This document shows, piece after piece, positions 7,020-13,500 of a stretch of DNA of 13,500 nt; positions within the stretch are counted from its first letter, which is position 1, and each line of letters starts with the position of its first letter. Both the position numbers and the translations under genes were made by a program. Under the pieces are notes generated by a model that did not search any database, had not been told where the DNA came from, and was given only the letters and a program-made list of their open reading frames with translations. The stretch is from SIG565 sp045647785 (lineage in GTDB: Bacteria; Bacillota; Clostridia; Oscillospirales; Acutalibacteraceae): positions 1 to 13,500 of the forward strand of contig JAZRMU010000041.1 of NCBI GenBank assembly GCA_045647785.1, read 5' to 3'.

Positions 7020-8072
7020 TTACATATTTTCTACTTCTTTAATGAGCTCTGCTAAAAGCTCATTTTCGGGGATTTTGCGCATAGTTCCGTCTTTTTTAAA
7101 GAGCACTCCGCAGCCGTCGCCCCCCGCGATACCTATATCGGCCTCGCGTGCTTCGCCCGGACCGTTTACAACGCATCCCATAATAGCTACCGTAATATTT
7201 TTATCAATATTCTTAAGCTTATCCTCGGCCGCCTTTGCAAGACCGATTAAATCTATTTTTGTTCTGCCACAGGTAGGGCAGGAAACAAATTTAATACCAC
7301 CCTCGCGAAGACCTATTGATTTTAATAAATCCTTTGCCGCCTCAACCTCGCGCACGGGGTCATCGGTTAAGGAAATTCTAATAGTGTTACCTATTCCGCG
7401 AAGCAGTAATCCACCGAGTGCTGCCGACGATTTTATAATACCCATTCTTTCGGTTCCCGCCTCGGTTACACCGATGTGCAAGGGGTATGGGGTGCTCTCG
7501 GCTGCCGCTACATACGACTGATATGTGCGCGCAGTATCGGAGGATTTTAGAGATAACACAATATCATCAAAATCCCACTTGTTAAGCAATGATATATGAT
7601 ACAGACCGCTTTCCACCATAGCCTCGGGAGTGGGAGCACCATATTTTGCCAAAATCTCCTTTTCGAGCGAGCCCGAATTCACTCCGATTCTAATTGGCAC
7701 ACCCGATGCCTTACAGGCACGCGCTACCTTTCCTACATTTTCTATGCTACCAATGTTGCCGGGGTTAATTCGAATTTTATCAATACCCGCAGCAACCGCT
7801 TCGAGAGCAAGTCGGTAATCGAAATGGATATCGGCAACAAGAGGGATTTTAATTTGCTCTTTTATTTTATATATAAGCTCTACGGCAGCCTTATCGGGCA
7901 CGGATACACGCAAAATTTCGCAGCCTGCCTTTTCGAGGGCGACTGCTTGTGCCACATTACCCTCAATATCGTGGGCGGGTACATTTAGCATCGACTGAAT
8001 GCTAACAGGTGCATCGCCGCCGATATATATGTCTCCTACCTTTACCTTTTTAGTTGCCGAACCTAAATACAT
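7020..8072 (-). CDS. ispG: 4-hydroxy-3-methylbut-2-enyl diphosphate synthase (IspG/GcpE)
   Basis: Penultimate enzyme of the MEP isoprenoid pathway. It reduces and opens methylerythritol cyclodiphosphate to HMBPP using a [4Fe-4S] cluster. The 350-residue length is the usual bacterial short form. Visible signatures are the TIM-barrel segments VADIHFDYRLAL (79-90) and IRINPGNIG (100-108), and the cluster ligands C265 and C268 (CPTCGR), C300 and E307 (GCVVNGPGEA). The early family motif reads QSMLNVPAHD rather than the common QSMTNTDT. The ATG at 8072 lies 4 nt after the rseP stop with GGGG about 8 nt upstream; a TTG at 8087 would overlap rseP and has no better ribosome site. Dxr of the same pathway is two genes upstream in the same cluster. 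It occupies the place where B. subtilis has proS, between rseP and polC. Confidence 0.96.
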   Translation of the reverse strand: MYLGSATKKVKVGDIYIGGDAPVSIQSMLNVPAHDIEGNVAQAVALEKAGCEILRVSVPDKAAVELIYKIKEQIKIPLVADIHFDYRLALEAVAAGIDKIRINPGNIGSIENVGKVARACKASGVPIRIGVNSGSLEKEILAKYGAPTPEAMVESGLYHISLLNKWDFDDIVLSLKSSDTARTYQSYVAAAESTPYPLHIGVTEAGTERMGIIKSSAALGGLLLRGIGNTIRISLTDDPVREVEAAKDLLKSIGLREGGIKFVSCPTCGRTKIDLIGLAKAAEDKLKNIDKNITVAIMGCVVNGPGEAREADIGIAGGDGCGVLFKKDGTMRKIPENELLAELIKEVENM

Positions 8073-8076
8073 TTCA

Positions 8077-9138
8077 TTACCCCACAATTAATTTCCAAAT
8101 ATCCTTGAATGTTATTAAAATCATAAACGCAAATAAAATTATAATACCCACCGTGTGCACGAGTGCTTCTTTTTTAGGTGGAACGGGCCTTTTAAAAATC
8201 ATTTCATAGATAATAAATACAAGTCTGCCACCGTCGAGTGCGGGAATGGGCAGCAGATTGAAAATGCCCAAATTTATGGTAATAAGCGCCATTATCGGGA
8301 ATAGGTTAAACAAGTTTTGTTTAGCCACAGTTCCTATTGCGGCGGTAACGCCGACGGGTCCTGAAATGGCGTTAAGACCGAATTTTCCGCAAATTAAATC
8401 AATGAGCGAAAACCACACAACGCGCGCGTAGGACGCGGTCATTAAAAAGGTTTGCTCAATATAACCGGAGAAGGTTTTTCTTTCTCCCAAAACCCAAAAA
8501 TCGCGGCGCAGGAACTGAACGCCCTGCTCCTCGAAGGTTTCGAATCTAACATTTTTGAGTTCTACCTTTTCACCCTCGCGCAGCACCACTAAATCAACTG
8601 CACCATCCTTAACTCCTGTGAGGGCATACTGCAAATCGTAGTTAGTGAGCACTCGCCTTCCGTCCACTCTTAAAATCTCATCGCCAACCGCAAGTCCTGA
8701 CTGAACGCTCACTGCCTTTTCGTCGAACTTGGCTACAATATTTGTGCCGAAAAGCTCTCCTGGGGCTAGCGATACCGCAACTAAAATTACACCGAGCAGC
8801 AGATTGAATATTGCGCCCGCTGCAACAACGGTGAAACGGCGCCAAGGCGTTTTTTTCGAAAAGGCGCGCGGATTATCACTTTCCTCGTCCTCCCCCTCCA
8901 TAGCGCAGTATCCGCCAAGCGGGATAAGGTTCACAGAATAAAGTGTTTCGCCCTTTTGGAATTTGATGAGCTTTGGACCAAAACCTATGGCGAACTCATT
9001 AACCTTAATTCCGTTTATTTTAGCGAATATGAAATGACCGAATTCGTGAATTACAACAAGCAGCAAGAAAACCACTATTGCTATCAAATAAGGCCATACA
9101 TTACCTAAAAACGAAAGTATTGCTGAAATTTTAATCAC
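8077..9138 (-). CDS. rseP: Site-2 intramembrane zinc metalloprotease (RseP/RasP family)
   Basis: Membrane protease that cuts substrates such as anti-sigma factors and leftover signal peptides within the bilayer. Length is 353 residues. The zinc motif HEFGH (H31, E32, H35) lies in the first membrane segment (about 17-35), and the second family motif, NLLPIPALDGG with D302, lies in a C-terminal membrane segment. A single PDZ-like region lies between (about 120-195, including GLAVGDEILRVDG). Further hydrophobic segments occur near residues 95-115 and 330-350. The start is the GTG at 9138, overlapping the end of dxr by 8 nt, without a convincing ribosome site, so translational coupling to dxr is likely; an in-frame TTG encoding residue 18 would leave the membrane motif only just intact. 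Substrates cannot be read from this window. Confidence 0.94.
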   Translation of the reverse strand: MIKISAILSFLGNVWPYLIAIVVFLLLVVIHEFGHFIFAKINGIKVNEFAIGFGPKLIKFQKGETLYSVNLIPLGGYCAMEGEDEESDNPRAFSKKTPWRRFTVVAAGAIFNLLLGVILVAVSLAPGELFGTNIVAKFDEKAVSVQSGLAVGDEILRVDGRRVLTNYDLQYALTGVKDGAVDLVVLREGEKVELKNVRFETFEEQGVQFLRRDFWVLGERKTFSGYIEQTFLMTASYARVVWFSLIDLICGKFGLNAISGPVGVTAAIGTVAKQNLFNLFPIMALITINLGIFNLLPIPALDGGRLVFIIYEMIFKRPVPPKKEALVHTVGIIILFAFMILITFKDIWKLIVG

Positions 9139-10273
9139 CTACTGAATTAATAACTAACTGTCGAGCATTTTTATCGGCAGCAAAAACATCCTCCAAAGTG
9201 AAGCTATCTGTTTTTGGCTGTGCCAGGGTTGCTTTTTCTACCAGCTCGGAAATTTTAAGGAATGCGATTTTGCCCTCTAAAAACAGGCGAACCGCCTCCT
9301 CATTAGCGCCGTTTGCAGCGGTGGGCTTAAGACCTCCCGCTTTTATAGCCTCAATACAAATCGGCAGACATCTGAAGGTTTCCATATCGGGCTTTTCAAA
9401 TGTGAGCGTGCCGATATCGGTAAGGCGAAGCCTCTCACCGCAAAGTCCCGCGCGCTCGGGGTAGGTTAAGGCGTACTGAATAGGCAGCTTCATATCGGGT
9501 GTGCCAAGCTGGGCTATAACAGCGCCGTCAGATAGCTCCACCGCCGAGTGCAGAATACTCTGCCTATGCACCAAAACCTCAATATCATCGGGTGATATAT
9601 CAAAAAGGTGCACCGCCTCGATCACCTCAAGCCCCTTGTTCATAAGGGTTGCTGAATCAATTGTTATTTTTGCACCCATCGACCAGTTGGGGTGCTTAAG
9701 CGCTTCTTGAGCGGTAACGCCTTCTAAATCGGCAGTTTTTTTACCGTAGAACGGGCCGCCCGAAGCGGTTAAAAGAATTTTCTTAATGCTATTTTCGGGA
9801 GCACCCTGAAGCGACTGAAAAATAGCCGAATGCTCGCTATCAACCGGCAATAATTTAACATTATTTTTCTTTAGCGCCTGTTTTACAAGCTCTCCACCCG
9901 TAACCAAAGTTTCTTTATTGGCCAGGGCTATTGTTTTTCCGCTTTCGATTGCGCTGATTGTCGGACGAAGACCTGCAATACCTACAATGGAATTAAGCAC
10001 GGTATCGCCTTTCCCCGCCGCCAGCTCGCAAACTCCGCCGTCGCCCGATAACACCTTTATATCGGTATCCTTAAGGGCTATTTTAAGCAATTTTGCCGCA
10101 GCCTCATCGCTACAGGCGACCGCAAGGGGTTTTAGACGCCTTGCCTGCTGCTCAAGCATTCTTATATTTCTGCCCGCGGCAAGACCCGTTACTCGGTAAC
10201 CGTTTTGCTCGCAAACCTCAATGCTCTGCGTGCCAATTGAGCCCGTTGAGCCTAAAATTATAAGTTCCTTCAT
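9131..10273 (-). CDS. dxr: 1-deoxy-D-xylulose 5-phosphate reductoisomerase
   Basis: First committed enzyme of the MEP pathway: NADPH-dependent conversion of DXP to 2-C-methyl-D-erythritol 4-phosphate. It has 380 residues, the family norm. Visible features are the nucleotide-binding loop GSTGSIG (8-14), ANKETLV (118-124), the metal-binding acids D145 and E147 in PVDSEHSAIFQ, the substrate loop SGGPF (171-175), HPNWSMG (194-200), and NKGLE with E216 as the third metal ligand. ATG 10273 follows the cdsA stop by 6 nt with only a weak GGAT-type ribosome site, so coupling to cdsA is likely. The 3' end overlaps rseP by 8 nt. In the same cluster ispG serves the same pathway and uppS uses its products. 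Confidence 0.97.
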   Translation of the reverse strand: MKELIILGSTGSIGTQSIEVCEQNGYRVTGLAAGRNIRMLEQQARRLKPLAVACSDEAAAKLLKIALKDTDIKVLSGDGGVCELAAGKGDTVLNSIVGIAGLRPTISAIESGKTIALANKETLVTGGELVKQALKKNNVKLLPVDSEHSAIFQSLQGAPENSIKKILLTASGGPFYGKKTADLEGVTAQEALKHPNWSMGAKITIDSATLMNKGLEVIEAVHLFDISPDDIEVLVHRQSILHSAVELSDGAVIAQLGTPDMKLPIQYALTYPERAGLCGERLRLTDIGTLTFEKPDMETFRCLPICIEAIKAGGLKPTAANGANEEAVRLFLEGKIAFLKISELVEKATLAQPKTDSFTLEDVFAADKNARQLVINSVGD

Positions 10274-10279
10274 TATTTA

Positions 10280-11062
10280 TCATCCAATCAAAGAATAGAG
10301 TAAAACATAAATCGGGGCTATTAAAAGTATACTGTCAAATCGGTCCATTATTCCGCCGTGCCCGGGAATAATTTTTCCATAGTCCTTAATTCCAACCCTT
10401 CGCTTTATAAGTGATGCTCCAAGGTCGCCACACATACTGGCGATGCACAGCACCGGTGTTATGGCAAGCATTAAAAGCATCGAGCCGAGCGAAAACGCGC
10501 GTGCTATTATGGCTGTGCCTATCAGACTGAACAAAATTCCGCCGATAGCACCCTCGACTGTTTTTTTAGGGCTGATTTTTGGGCAAAGCTTGTGCCTACC
10601 CATGGTAACACCGATAAAATATGCGCCGCTATCGCAAATTGATGAAAAATTAAGCAGCATTAAAATATGTGGCAGCCCAAAGCCTAAAAGGGTAACAAGG
10701 CAATTAAAGCAGTAGCTTATAAGCACGGGCATTACTGCCGAAAAAACCACCCTTTTATAGGTTTGATGAGAGGCATGCTCTGCCGCTACTGCCACTACCC
10801 CATAAACGAGAGCCATATATAGGCTAAATCTCGGCAGATATGTATAGACAGGCAATGCCAAAGCGCCGTAAATAACTGCTGCTATTACTGTTACTCGGCT
10901 TTTTGAAATACCGGTGTTTTTAAGCAATTCAAAGCTCGCAAAGGCATTTAAAACACTTAAAAATATAACGAGGACTATGGGTAGCGAATAGAAAAGTGAT
11001 ACAAATATAACGGCTGCAGCAATTAAAATAAGTACTGCGCCCGAAATAATTCTTGTAAGCAT
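10280..11062 (-). CDS. cdsA: Phosphatidate cytidylyltransferase (CDP-diglyceride synthase)
   Basis: Integral membrane enzyme that makes CDP-diacylglycerol from phosphatidic acid and CTP, the branch point for phospholipid synthesis. It has 260 residues, mostly hydrophobic, with roughly seven or eight membrane-spanning stretches. The C-terminal CDS signature is complete at 217-243: S, then KRR, KD, G, PGHGG and DRFD in the proper spacing. A CDSGAYFIG segment with the conserved D-S-G-A lies near the middle. The start is ATG 11062, one base after the uppS stop, with GGAGG 8 nt upstream inside the last uppS codons; a TTG at 11077 overlaps that ribosome site and is rejected. The uppS-cdsA pairing is conserved across bacteria. 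Confidence 0.96.
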   Translation of the reverse strand: MLTRIISGAVLILIAAAVIFVSLFYSLPIVLVIFLSVLNAFASFELLKNTGISKSRVTVIAAVIYGALALPVYTYLPRFSLYMALVYGVVAVAAEHASHQTYKRVVFSAVMPVLISYCFNCLVTLLGFGLPHILMLLNFSSICDSGAYFIGVTMGRHKLCPKISPKKTVEGAIGGILFSLIGTAIIARAFSLGSMLLMLAITPVLCIASMCGDLGASLIKRRVGIKDYGKIIPGHGGIMDRFDSILLIAPIYVLLYSLIG

Positions 11063-11063
11063 T

Positions 11064-11768
11064 CTACACACCTCCAAAGCGGCGATTACGGTTATTATAA
11101 TCGGCTATTGCCTGGTCCAGATGACGGCTTGTGAAATCCGGCCAAAGCACATCGGAAAACCAAAACTCGCTATATGCCGACTGCCAGATGAGAAAATTAG
11201 AAAGTCGCAGCTCACCGCTTGGTCTGATAACCAGCTCGGGGTCGGGATAATCGCGGGTATAAAGGTGGGCTGAAATCAGCTCCTCTGTTATATCCTCGGG
11301 GCTCACGCCCTCCGACACAATTTCGCGCACAGCGTTTGCTATTTCATCTCTACCACCATAGTTAACCGCAATATAGCAGGTAAGCCCTGTTGCCTTTTCG
11401 GAATCCTTTTCGGCGGTTTCCATTAATTTCTTAATATCCTCTGGCAGCGCGCTTCTGTCGCCAATAAAGCGCAGGCGGATATTTTCCTTTAAATAATTTT
11501 TCGAGTCAATTAAATAATCTCGCAGAATATTCATAATACCCGCAACCTCTTCGGCGGGGCGACGCCAGTTTTCTGTAGAAAAGGCATAAACCGTTAAATG
11601 CTTTACGCCTATTTTATTGCAGTAGCGGGCAATTTCCTTGAACTTTTTAGAGCCTGCCAAATGCCCTGCATTACGCGGCAGCCCCCTCTTTTTTGCCCAG
11701 CGACCGTTACCGTCCATTATTATTGCAATATGCTGCGGAATTAAATTAACGCTATCCTGCTTTCCCAT
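11064..11768 (-). CDS. uppS: Isoprenyl transferase, probable undecaprenyl diphosphate synthase
   Basis: Cytosolic cis-prenyltransferase that extends farnesyl diphosphate with isopentenyl diphosphate to undecaprenyl diphosphate, the lipid carrier for peptidoglycan and teichoic acid precursors. It has 234 residues. The catalytic motif is IAIIMDGNGRWA with D19, followed by YAFSTENWRRP and a C-terminal RPSGELRLSNFLIWQ segment with the AYSEFWF stretch. RPSGE replaces the more common RTSGE. ATG 11768 has GAAAGG 7 nt upstream; a TTG at 11783 lacks any ribosome site and falls in the T-run of the hairpin upstream. It precedes cdsA by one base. Chain-length specificity cannot be proved from sequence, but context favours the C55 product. 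Confidence 0.95.
   Translation of the reverse strand: MGKQDSVNLIPQHIAIIMDGNGRWAKKRGLPRNAGHLAGSKKFKEIARYCNKIGVKHLTVYAFSTENWRRPAEEVAGIMNILRDYLIDSKNYLKENIRLRFIGDRSALPEDIKKLMETAEKDSEKATGLTCYIAVNYGGRDEIANAVREIVSEGVSPEDITEELISAHLYTRDYPDPELVIRPSGELRLSNFLIWQSAYSEFWFSDVLWPDFTSRHLDQAIADYNNRNRRFGGV
11071..11075 (-). promoter_or_regulatory. Ribosome binding site GGAGG of cdsA, inside the uppS coding end
   Basis: GGAGG lies 8 nt before ATG 11062 and overlaps the uppS codons for its final Gly-Gly-Val. It fixes the cdsA start and suggests translational coupling of uppS and cdsA. Confidence 0.85.
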
Positions 11769-11781
11769 TTTACTACCTTTC

Positions 11782-11816
11782 AAAAAGCCATCAGGGGGGT
11801 CTTTACCCCTGATGGC
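11782..11816 (-). terminator. Terminator-like hairpin between frr and uppS, possible attenuator
   Basis: Perfect 11-bp GC-rich stem (arms 11787-11797 and 11806-11816), an 8-nt loop, then TTTTT on the minus strand at 11786-11782. It starts 17 nt past the frr stop and ends one base before the uppS ribosome site. No promoter fits in the remaining 14 nt and none was seen in the last part of frr, so downstream genes probably depend on read-through. Plus-strand reading gives no T-run. Confidence 0.75.
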
Positions 11817-11833
11817 GGTTTAGTCAAAAAATT

Positions 11834-12388
11834 TTAGATTTCGAGAACTTCCTTTTCCTTAAGGGTGGCTAAATCGTCAATCTCCTTGCAGAACTTATCG
11901 GTTAAGTTCTGAATCTTCTTTTCAGCATTCTGCTGGTCATCCTCGGTGATTTCGGAATTCTTTTTCATAGTCTTCAGCTTCTCAAGCGCATCGCGGCGGG
12001 TGTTACGAACAGCAACCTTGCTGTCTTCAGCGGTTTTGCGAACATCCTTAACAACATCTTTGCGACGCTCCTCGGTCATCTGCGGGAAAACAAGGCGAAT
12101 AAGTCTGCCATCGTTCTGTGGGTTGATGCCGATATCCGACTGCTGAATTGCCTTTTCAATTTCCTTAAGGGTTGATGCATCCCAAGGCTGAATCTGAAGC
12201 ATTCTCGGTTCGGGAACCGATACTGCAGCCATCTGCTGAATGGGGGTGGGTACACCGTAATAATCAACGGTGATTCTATCAAGCACAGCGGGAGTTGCGC
12301 GTCCAAGACGAACTGCCTTATAGTCGCGCTCGAGTGCGGCTATAGTTTTGCCCATTTTTTCTTCTGTGTTAGCTAATAAAGTGTTCAT
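11834..12388 (-). CDS. frr: Ribosome recycling factor
   Basis: Frees ribosomes from mRNA after termination, acting with EF-G. It has 184 residues, the standard size. The N-terminal MGKTIAALERDYKAVRLGRA segment and the RATPAVLDRITVDYYG motif that follows are typical, as are PWD, INPQNDGRLIRLVFP and TEERRKDVVK in the conserved middle; the charged C-terminal helix ends in KEKEVLEI. ATG 12388 is chosen because GGAGG sits 8 nt upstream; a TTG at 12403 overlaps that ribosome site. It is 18 nt after pyrH, with which it is almost certainly co-transcribed, and is followed by a terminator-like hairpin. Confidence 0.97.
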   Translation of the reverse strand: MNTLLANTEEKMGKTIAALERDYKAVRLGRATPAVLDRITVDYYGVPTPIQQMAAVSVPEPRMLQIQPWDASTLKEIEKAIQQSDIGINPQNDGRLIRLVFPQMTEERRKDVVKDVRKTAEDSKVAVRNTRRDALEKLKTMKKNSEITEDDQQNAEKKIQNLTDKFCKEIDDLATLKEKEVLEI

Positions 12389-12396
12389 AAATATAT

Positions 12397-12401
12397 CCTC
12401 C
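12397..12401 (-). promoter_or_regulatory. Ribosome binding site GGAGG of frr
   Basis: GGAGG lies 8 nt before ATG 12388 in the pyrH-frr gap. It rules out the TTG at 12403 as start, because that codon overlaps the site itself. Confidence 0.85.
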
Positions 12402-12406
12402 AAATA

Positions 12407-13111
12407 CTATTTAACTATTGTACCGATGGTTTCGCCCTTCATCGCGCGAACAATATTATCGGGATCGTTAAGATTGAAAACTAGAATCGGAATTTCATTG
12501 TCCATACAAAGTGAAGCGGCTGTAGAGTCCATAACATGCAGTCCCTTATTAAGCACATCGATGTATGAAAGAGTGTCGAACTTCTTTGCATCGGGATTCT
12601 TTTTGGGGTCGCTGTCATAAACACCGTCAACATTAGTTGCCTTGAAAATAATATCAGCACCGATTTCGGCAGCACGAAGCGCTGCACCGGTATCGGTCGA
12701 GAAGAAGGGGTTGCCTGTTCCACAGCCGAACACAACAACTCTGCCTTTTTCAAGATGTCTGACAGCGCGGTTGCGAATATACGGCTCGGCAATAGCGCGC
12801 ATTTCTATAGCGGTTTCAACTCTTGCCACAAGACCCACCTGTTCAAGACCATCGGCAAGGCCCAAAGCATTAATAACGGTTGCGAGCATTCCCATATGGT
12901 CAGCACGGGTGCGGTCCATTTTGCCACTTGATCTACCGCGCCAGAAATTGCCACCACCAACAACTAATGCTACCTGAACGCCCATATCTACGCACTTCTT
13001 TATGGATTCGCACACCTCAAGCACCTTATCAAAATCGATACCTGTGCCCTTTTCTCCCGCGAGAGCCTCGCCGGAAAGCTTAATTAATACTCTTTTATAC
13101 ATCGGTTGCAT
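12407..13111 (-). CDS. pyrH: UMP kinase (uridylate kinase)
   Basis: Phosphorylates UMP to UDP with ATP in pyrimidine nucleotide synthesis; a hexameric cytosolic enzyme of the amino-acid-kinase fold, distinct from eukaryotic UMP kinases. It has 234 residues. Seen are the N-terminal KLSGEALAG with K11, GGGNFWRG (52-59), DHMGMLATVINALG (71-84), GTGNPFFSTDTGAA (131-144) and KATNVDGVYDSDP (157-169). ATG 13111 is preferred: AGGA lies about 10 nt upstream and an in-frame TGA sits just before, whereas the next ATG at 13102 is too far from it. It is the first gene after the promoter at 13145-13173 and after the tsf terminator, so it starts its own transcript. frr follows by 18 nt. Confidence 0.97.
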   Translation of the reverse strand: MQPMYKRVLIKLSGEALAGEKGTGIDFDKVLEVCESIKKCVDMGVQVALVVGGGNFWRGRSSGKMDRTRADHMGMLATVINALGLADGLEQVGLVARVETAIEMRAIAEPYIRNRAVRHLEKGRVVVFGCGTGNPFFSTDTGAALRAAEIGADIIFKATNVDGVYDSDPKKNPDAKKFDTLSYIDVLNKGLHVMDSTAASLCMDNEIPILVFNLNDPDNIVRAMKGETIGTIVK

Positions 13112-13144
13112 ACTTCACACATCCTAACTTTTATTATCTATTAT

Positions 13145-13173
13145 ATTATAAATTATATTATATATAAAGTCAA
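13145..13173 (-). promoter_or_regulatory. Strong sigma-A-type promoter of the pyrH-frr cluster
   Basis: On the minus strand, -35 TTGACT (13173-13168), an exact 17-bp spacer and a perfect -10 TATAAT (13150-13145) in very AT-rich DNA. The expected start near 13138 gives a leader of about 27 nt, too short for a riboswitch. It is the closest match to consensus in the window. Confidence 0.88.
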
Positions 13174-13242
13174 TTAGAAATGAGATTAATTTACAAAACT
13201 TTCATATAAAAATATCCACCCATCGCGTGATTCCCATTATAT

Positions 13243-13276
13243 AAAAAATTCCGCATTCAAAAAGAATGCGGAATTT
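13243..13276 (-). terminator. Intrinsic terminator after tsf
   Basis: Perfect 13-bp stem (arms 13246-13258 and 13264-13276), a 5-nt loop, and a run of six Ts on the minus strand counting the three that close the stem. It begins 13 nt past the tsf stop. It separates tsf from the pyrH promoter. Confidence 0.9.
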
Positions 13277-13289
13277 AAAGTGTTAAAAC

Positions 13290-13500
13290 TTATTTAATCA
13301 TGCTTGCAACTTCGTTTGCGAAATCGTCAACGCGCTTCTCAATGCCCTCGCCCTTCTCAAAGCGAACGAAAGAATTGATCTTAACATCAGCGCCGATAGC
13401 CTTTGCAACCGACTCAACATACTTACCAACGGTAAGGTCGCCGTCGATAACATACTGCTGCTCAACTAAGCAGTTCTCTTTATAATACTTACCGATTTTA
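13290..13500 (-). CDS. tsf: Elongation factor Ts, C-terminal end (cut by the window edge)
   Basis: Nucleotide-exchange factor for EF-Tu. The last 69 residues are present and the 5' part lies outside the window. Recognisable are GKYYKENCLVEQQYV, a DGDLTVGKYVE stretch, and the conserved tail NSFVRFEKGEGIEKR followed by VDDFANEVASMIK and a TAA stop. The reading frame is open to the edge with no sign of damage, so it is partial only because of the window. The tsf gene directly ahead of pyrH-frr is the usual bacterial order, and rpsB would be expected further upstream. Confidence 0.95.
   Translation of the reverse strand, partial: KIGKYYKENCLVEQQYVIDGDLTVGKYVESVAKAIGADVKINSFVRFEKGEGIEKRVDDFANEVASMIK

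Noticed and set aside
12389..12403. Longer frr starting at TTG 12403
   Set aside because: The TTG overlaps the GGAGG that serves ATG 12388, and the ATG start gives the standard length of the family.
13112..13144. Riboswitch or protein-binding leader ahead of pyrH
   Set aside because: The promoter lies so close that the leader is only about 27 nt, with no stable fold visible.
13290..13500. Truncated tsf pseudogene
   Set aside because: The frame is open to the window edge and the C-terminus is intact; the missing part is simply outside the window.

Overview
The window looks like chromosomal DNA from a low-to-mid GC, Gram-positive Clostridia-type bacterium, probably in the gut Oscillospirales/Ruminococcaceae range. 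That taxonomic placement is an inference. It rests on a PolC-type replicative polymerase, the gene order tsf / pyrH-frr-uppS-cdsA-dxr-rseP-ispG-polC, a G5-plus-M23 cell-wall hydrolase, strong GGAGG ribosome sites and TTGNNN/TATAAT promoters. Every convincing gene lies on the minus strand, so transcription runs from high to low coordinates. No phage, transposon, CRISPR, tRNA or rRNA signal was seen.

Right edge to 11.8 kb: the 3' end of tsf (EF-Ts) is closed by a strong intrinsic terminator. A near-consensus promoter (TTGACT-17 bp-TATAAT) then starts the pyrH-frr pair (UMP kinase, ribosome recycling factor). An 11-bp hairpin followed by five Ts lies between frr and uppS and may attenuate transcription into the rest of the cluster.

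11.8 to 3.2 kb: uppS, cdsA, dxr, rseP, ispG and polC are packed with gaps of 1 to 20 nt or a short overlap. Dxr and IspG are MEP-pathway enzymes for isoprenoid precursors, UppS turns the precursors into the undecaprenyl carrier for cell-wall synthesis, CdsA makes CDP-diacylglycerol for phospholipids, and RseP is a site-2 intramembrane protease. PolC is 1262 residues and appears to lack the 3'-5' exonuclease domain normally inserted in its PHP domain, although the PHP metal-site residues look intact. A 15-bp terminator hairpin ends the cluster.

3.1 to 0.2 kb: two single-gene units. The first is a membrane-anchored G5/M23 peptidoglycan hydrolase whose promoter region carries a cluster of WalR-like TGTWAH half-sites. 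The second is a DUF1846 (UPF0371) protein of unknown function. Each has its own promoter and terminator.

0 to 0.16 kb: non-coding DNA made of about six different miniature palindromes separated by a recurring GTGATAT/ATATCAC-like linker.

The observations most worth following up are the exonuclease-less PolC, the WalR-like operator cluster, the miniature-palindrome array and the possible attenuator ahead of uppS.
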